Assembly (NCBI GenBank): GCA_029940175.1
Contig: JAOZRM010000033.1
Span: 6,069 to 19,407 of the forward strand
Length of the DNA stretch: 13,339 nucleotides
Origin: Candidatus Sabulitectum sp.
GTDB lineage: Bacteria > Fermentibacterota > Fermentibacteria > Fermentibacterales > JCC-6
Direction of reading: 5' to 3'
The notes under the pieces were generated by a model, which saw only the letters and a list, made by a program, of their open reading frames with translations, did not search any database and had not been told where the DNA came from. Shown here one piece after another: positions 11,749 to 13,339 of this stretch. The first letter of the stretch is position 1. Each line of letters starts with the position of its first letter. The translations under genes were made by a program, and so were the position numbers.

Positions 11749-13339
11749 TTAGTGGCCGGCATCAAGCCAGTTAGATCCGGAGCCTGTTTCTACAGTCAAA
11801 GGAACCTTCAACTGAAAGGCTCCCTGCATTTCTTCTTTAAGTATAACCTCAGCCAGGTTCCTGTCAATTGCCGGACAGGATAGAACAAGTTCATCATGCA
11901 CCTGTAATACCAGGCCAGCAGATGGAAGTTCCTTCGACAATCTATTCTCAACTCTTATCATGGCAAGTTTAATTATATCTGCAGCAGACCCCTGTACAGC
12001 AGAGTTTACCGCCGCTCTTTCCATCTGTTTAAGGCTGTTGCCCTTTGCATCTTTCATCCCGGCAAACAGACGTTTTCTTCCAAGGATGGTTCTTACTTCT
12101 CCTGTCTGAATTGCTGTTTCCACTATTCCAGCAGAAAAACTCTTCACTTCAGGGTATGTTTCATAGTAACGGGAAATGACTCCCGCTGCCTCTCCCCTGG
12201 ATATTGAAAGCCTCTGGGCAAGTCCGAAAGCACTTATACCGTAAATAATAGAGAAGTTGACTTCCTTTGCTTTTCTTCTGTGCTCAGTGCTGACATCACC
12301 GAACAACGCTTCGGCGGTTCGAGAATGCAGATCGGCATTTTCTATGTATGCATCTCTGAGAACTCCCTCTCCTGCAAGATGAGCAAGAACCCTCAATTCG
12401 ATCTGAGAATAATCAGCCGTGACAAAAACATGTCCGGTTGAAGGGGGAATAAAGCACTTTCTAATTTCCCTTCCCCTGCTGGTTCTTATTGGGATGTTCT
12501 GGAGGTTTGGATTGCTGGAACTGAGTCTGCCTGTGGCAGTTACTGCCTGATTGAAGCTGGTATGAATAAGACCTGTCTGTGGATTGATCCAACCGGGGAG
12601 TTTTTCAATATAGGTATTCAGGAGTTTTGAAAGCTCTCTGAATTCGATAAGAGTTTCCACAAAAGGATGTTCATTTCTGAGTTTAGTGAGAACTGTCATG
12701 TTGGTAGATCTTGCGCCTTTTGATGTCTTTCTAAGAGGATCAAGCTTCAGTGTATCAAACAGGATTGATGCCACCTGCTTCGGGCTGGCCAGATTGACAG
12801 ATCGCCCGGTCTGCTCAGAGGCAAGTAACATCAGCTCAAATATTTTTTTACTGATAAGATCCCCCTCGTGGCGGAGAGAATCGCGATCCAGACCTATGCC
12901 ACGGTTTTCCATGTTGCTTAAAACTGAGGAGAGAGGAAGTTCAACATTCCTGTAGAGTTTTTCAAGATCGGGATCATCAGCAAATTCAAGAGCCATCTTC
13001 TCCGTAAGAGCCAGGGCGGACGCTGAATCAGAGCAACAGTATTCGGCAACAGTTTCAACAGGGATTCCTATTAAAGAACCTGTTCCGCTGGAAACTTCAT
13101 CAAAAGTTTTTAAATTCTTTTTGAGCCAGATAGGAACAAGTTTCTTTAAACTGTGACTACGCGCATCCGGTCTGAGGATGTAGTCTGCCAGATAAGGATC
13201 TTCCGATGGAAGTGGAAGGTTGATTCCATAGCGAGTGAGGATACGACTGTCATATTTTGCATTCTGAGCAACGTACCCTCTATCGTTCAGCAGTTTTTCT
13301 AGTGAAGCAAGTATTTTCTCCTTATTACCTGAATAGGAG
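11749..13339 (-). CDS. polA: DNA polymerase I, C-terminal part (5' end outside window)
   Basis: The minus-strand frame stays open from the stop at 11749-11751 through the right edge, so at least 529 residues are present; the Met at 12996 is internal, not the start. The right-hand part is the 3'-5' exonuclease domain: QNAKYDSRIL (Asp codon 13249-13251, equivalent to E. coli Asp424) and EYCCSD (Asp codon 13027-13029, equivalent to Asp501). The family A polymerase domain follows: TATGRLSSSNPNLQNIPIR, motif A ADYSQIELR, O-helix KAKEVNFSIIYG (with Phe, not Tyr, at the E. coli 762 position; the next residue is Ser where E. coli has Gly), AVNSAVQGSAADIIK, and motif C VHDEL (11887-11901). The end NWLDAGH matches the E. 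coli NWDQAH end. It replicates short patches in repair and Okazaki fragment maturation. Whether an N-terminal 5' nuclease domain is present cannot be seen. The sulfatase-like gene follows 11 bases downstream. Confidence 0.96.
   Translation of the reverse strand, partial: SYSGNKEKILASLEKLLNDRGYVAQNAKYDSRILTRYGINLPLPSEDPYLADYILRPDARSHSLKKLVPIWLKKNLKTFDEVSSGTGSLIGIPVETVAEYCCSDSASALALTEKMALEFADDPDLEKLYRNVELPLSSVLSNMENRGIGLDRDSLRHEGDLISKKIFELMLLASEQTGRSVNLASPKQVASILFDTLKLDPLRKTSKGARSTNMTVLTKLRNEHPFVETLIEFRELSKLLNTYIEKLPGWINPQTGLIHTSFNQAVTATGRLSSSNPNLQNIPIRTSRGREIRKCFIPPSTGHVFVTADYSQIELRVLAHLAGEGVLRDAYIENADLHSRTAEALFGDVSTEHRRKAKEVNFSIIYGISAFGLAQRLSISRGEAAGVISRYYETYPEVKSFSAGIVETAIQTGEVRTILGRKRLFAGMKDAKGNSLKQMERAAVNSAVQGSAADIIKLAMIRVENRLSKELPSAGLVLQVHDELVLSCPAIDRNLAEVILKEEMQGAFQLKVPLTVETGSGSNWLDAGH

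Noticed and set aside
12994..12996. Met codon as the start of polA
   Set aside because: The frame continues open to the window edge with recognisable exonuclease-domain residues, so this Met is internal.
1..13339. Intrinsic terminators, CRISPR repeats, tRNA or rRNA genes, insertion sequences
   Set aside because: No GC-rich hairpin plus T-run was found at gene ends (the convergent ends overlap), and no regularly spaced repeats, cloverleaf, rRNA core sequence or transposase was seen. Reading by eye may miss small RNAs.

Overview
The window looks like chromosomal core sequence from a compact-genome, Gram-negative bacterium. An outer membrane is implied by the start of lpxB at the left edge and by a gmhB-type heptose phosphatase. 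There is also a protein whose C-terminus resembles a type IX secretion sorting domain, a feature of the Bacteroidota/Fibrobacterota-Chlorobi side of the tree and of some candidate phyla. By eye the base composition is moderate (mid-40s % G+C). A little-cultivated lineage such as Fermentibacterota/Aegiribacteria is my guess only. I see no insertion sequence, integrase, phage gene, CRISPR array, tRNA or rRNA.

Layout, left to right. (1) Minus-strand operon read right to left, ddl > threonine-aldolase-family gene > Gfo/Idh/MocA oxidoreductase > lpxB (first 11 codons only), with each junction overlapping or abutting: peptidoglycan precursor and lipid A functions. (2) Plus-strand pair galE-like epimerase and gmhB: nucleotide sugar and heptose supply. 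(3) Minus M42 metallopeptidase. (4) Plus membrane-anchored protein of unknown function. (5) Minus short ComEC/Rec2. (6) Plus sfsA. (7) Minus pair: a small exported protein and a DUF6982-like protein. (8) Plus pair: a SPOUT RNA methyltransferase, probably leaderless, and a dicluster ferredoxin carrying a T9SS-like tail. (9) Minus pair: polA (5' end outside the window on the right) and a sulfatase-superfamily lipoprotein.

The architecture is very tight. Only about 387 bases (2.9%) are non-coding: four divergent promoter regions of 44 to 116 bases and one 11-base gap between polA and the sulfatase gene. All four convergent gene pairs overlap tail to tail by 8 to 11 bases, so no intergenic terminator separates them.

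The observations I rate highest are the hydrophobic-leader ferredoxin with a T9SS-like sorting tail; the threonine-aldolase-family gene translationally coupled to D-Ala-D-Ala ligase, which could be an alanine racemase; the uniform stop-codon overlap of convergent pairs; and the predicted leaderless start of the methyltransferase. I did not find a clearly new multi-gene defence or mobile system.
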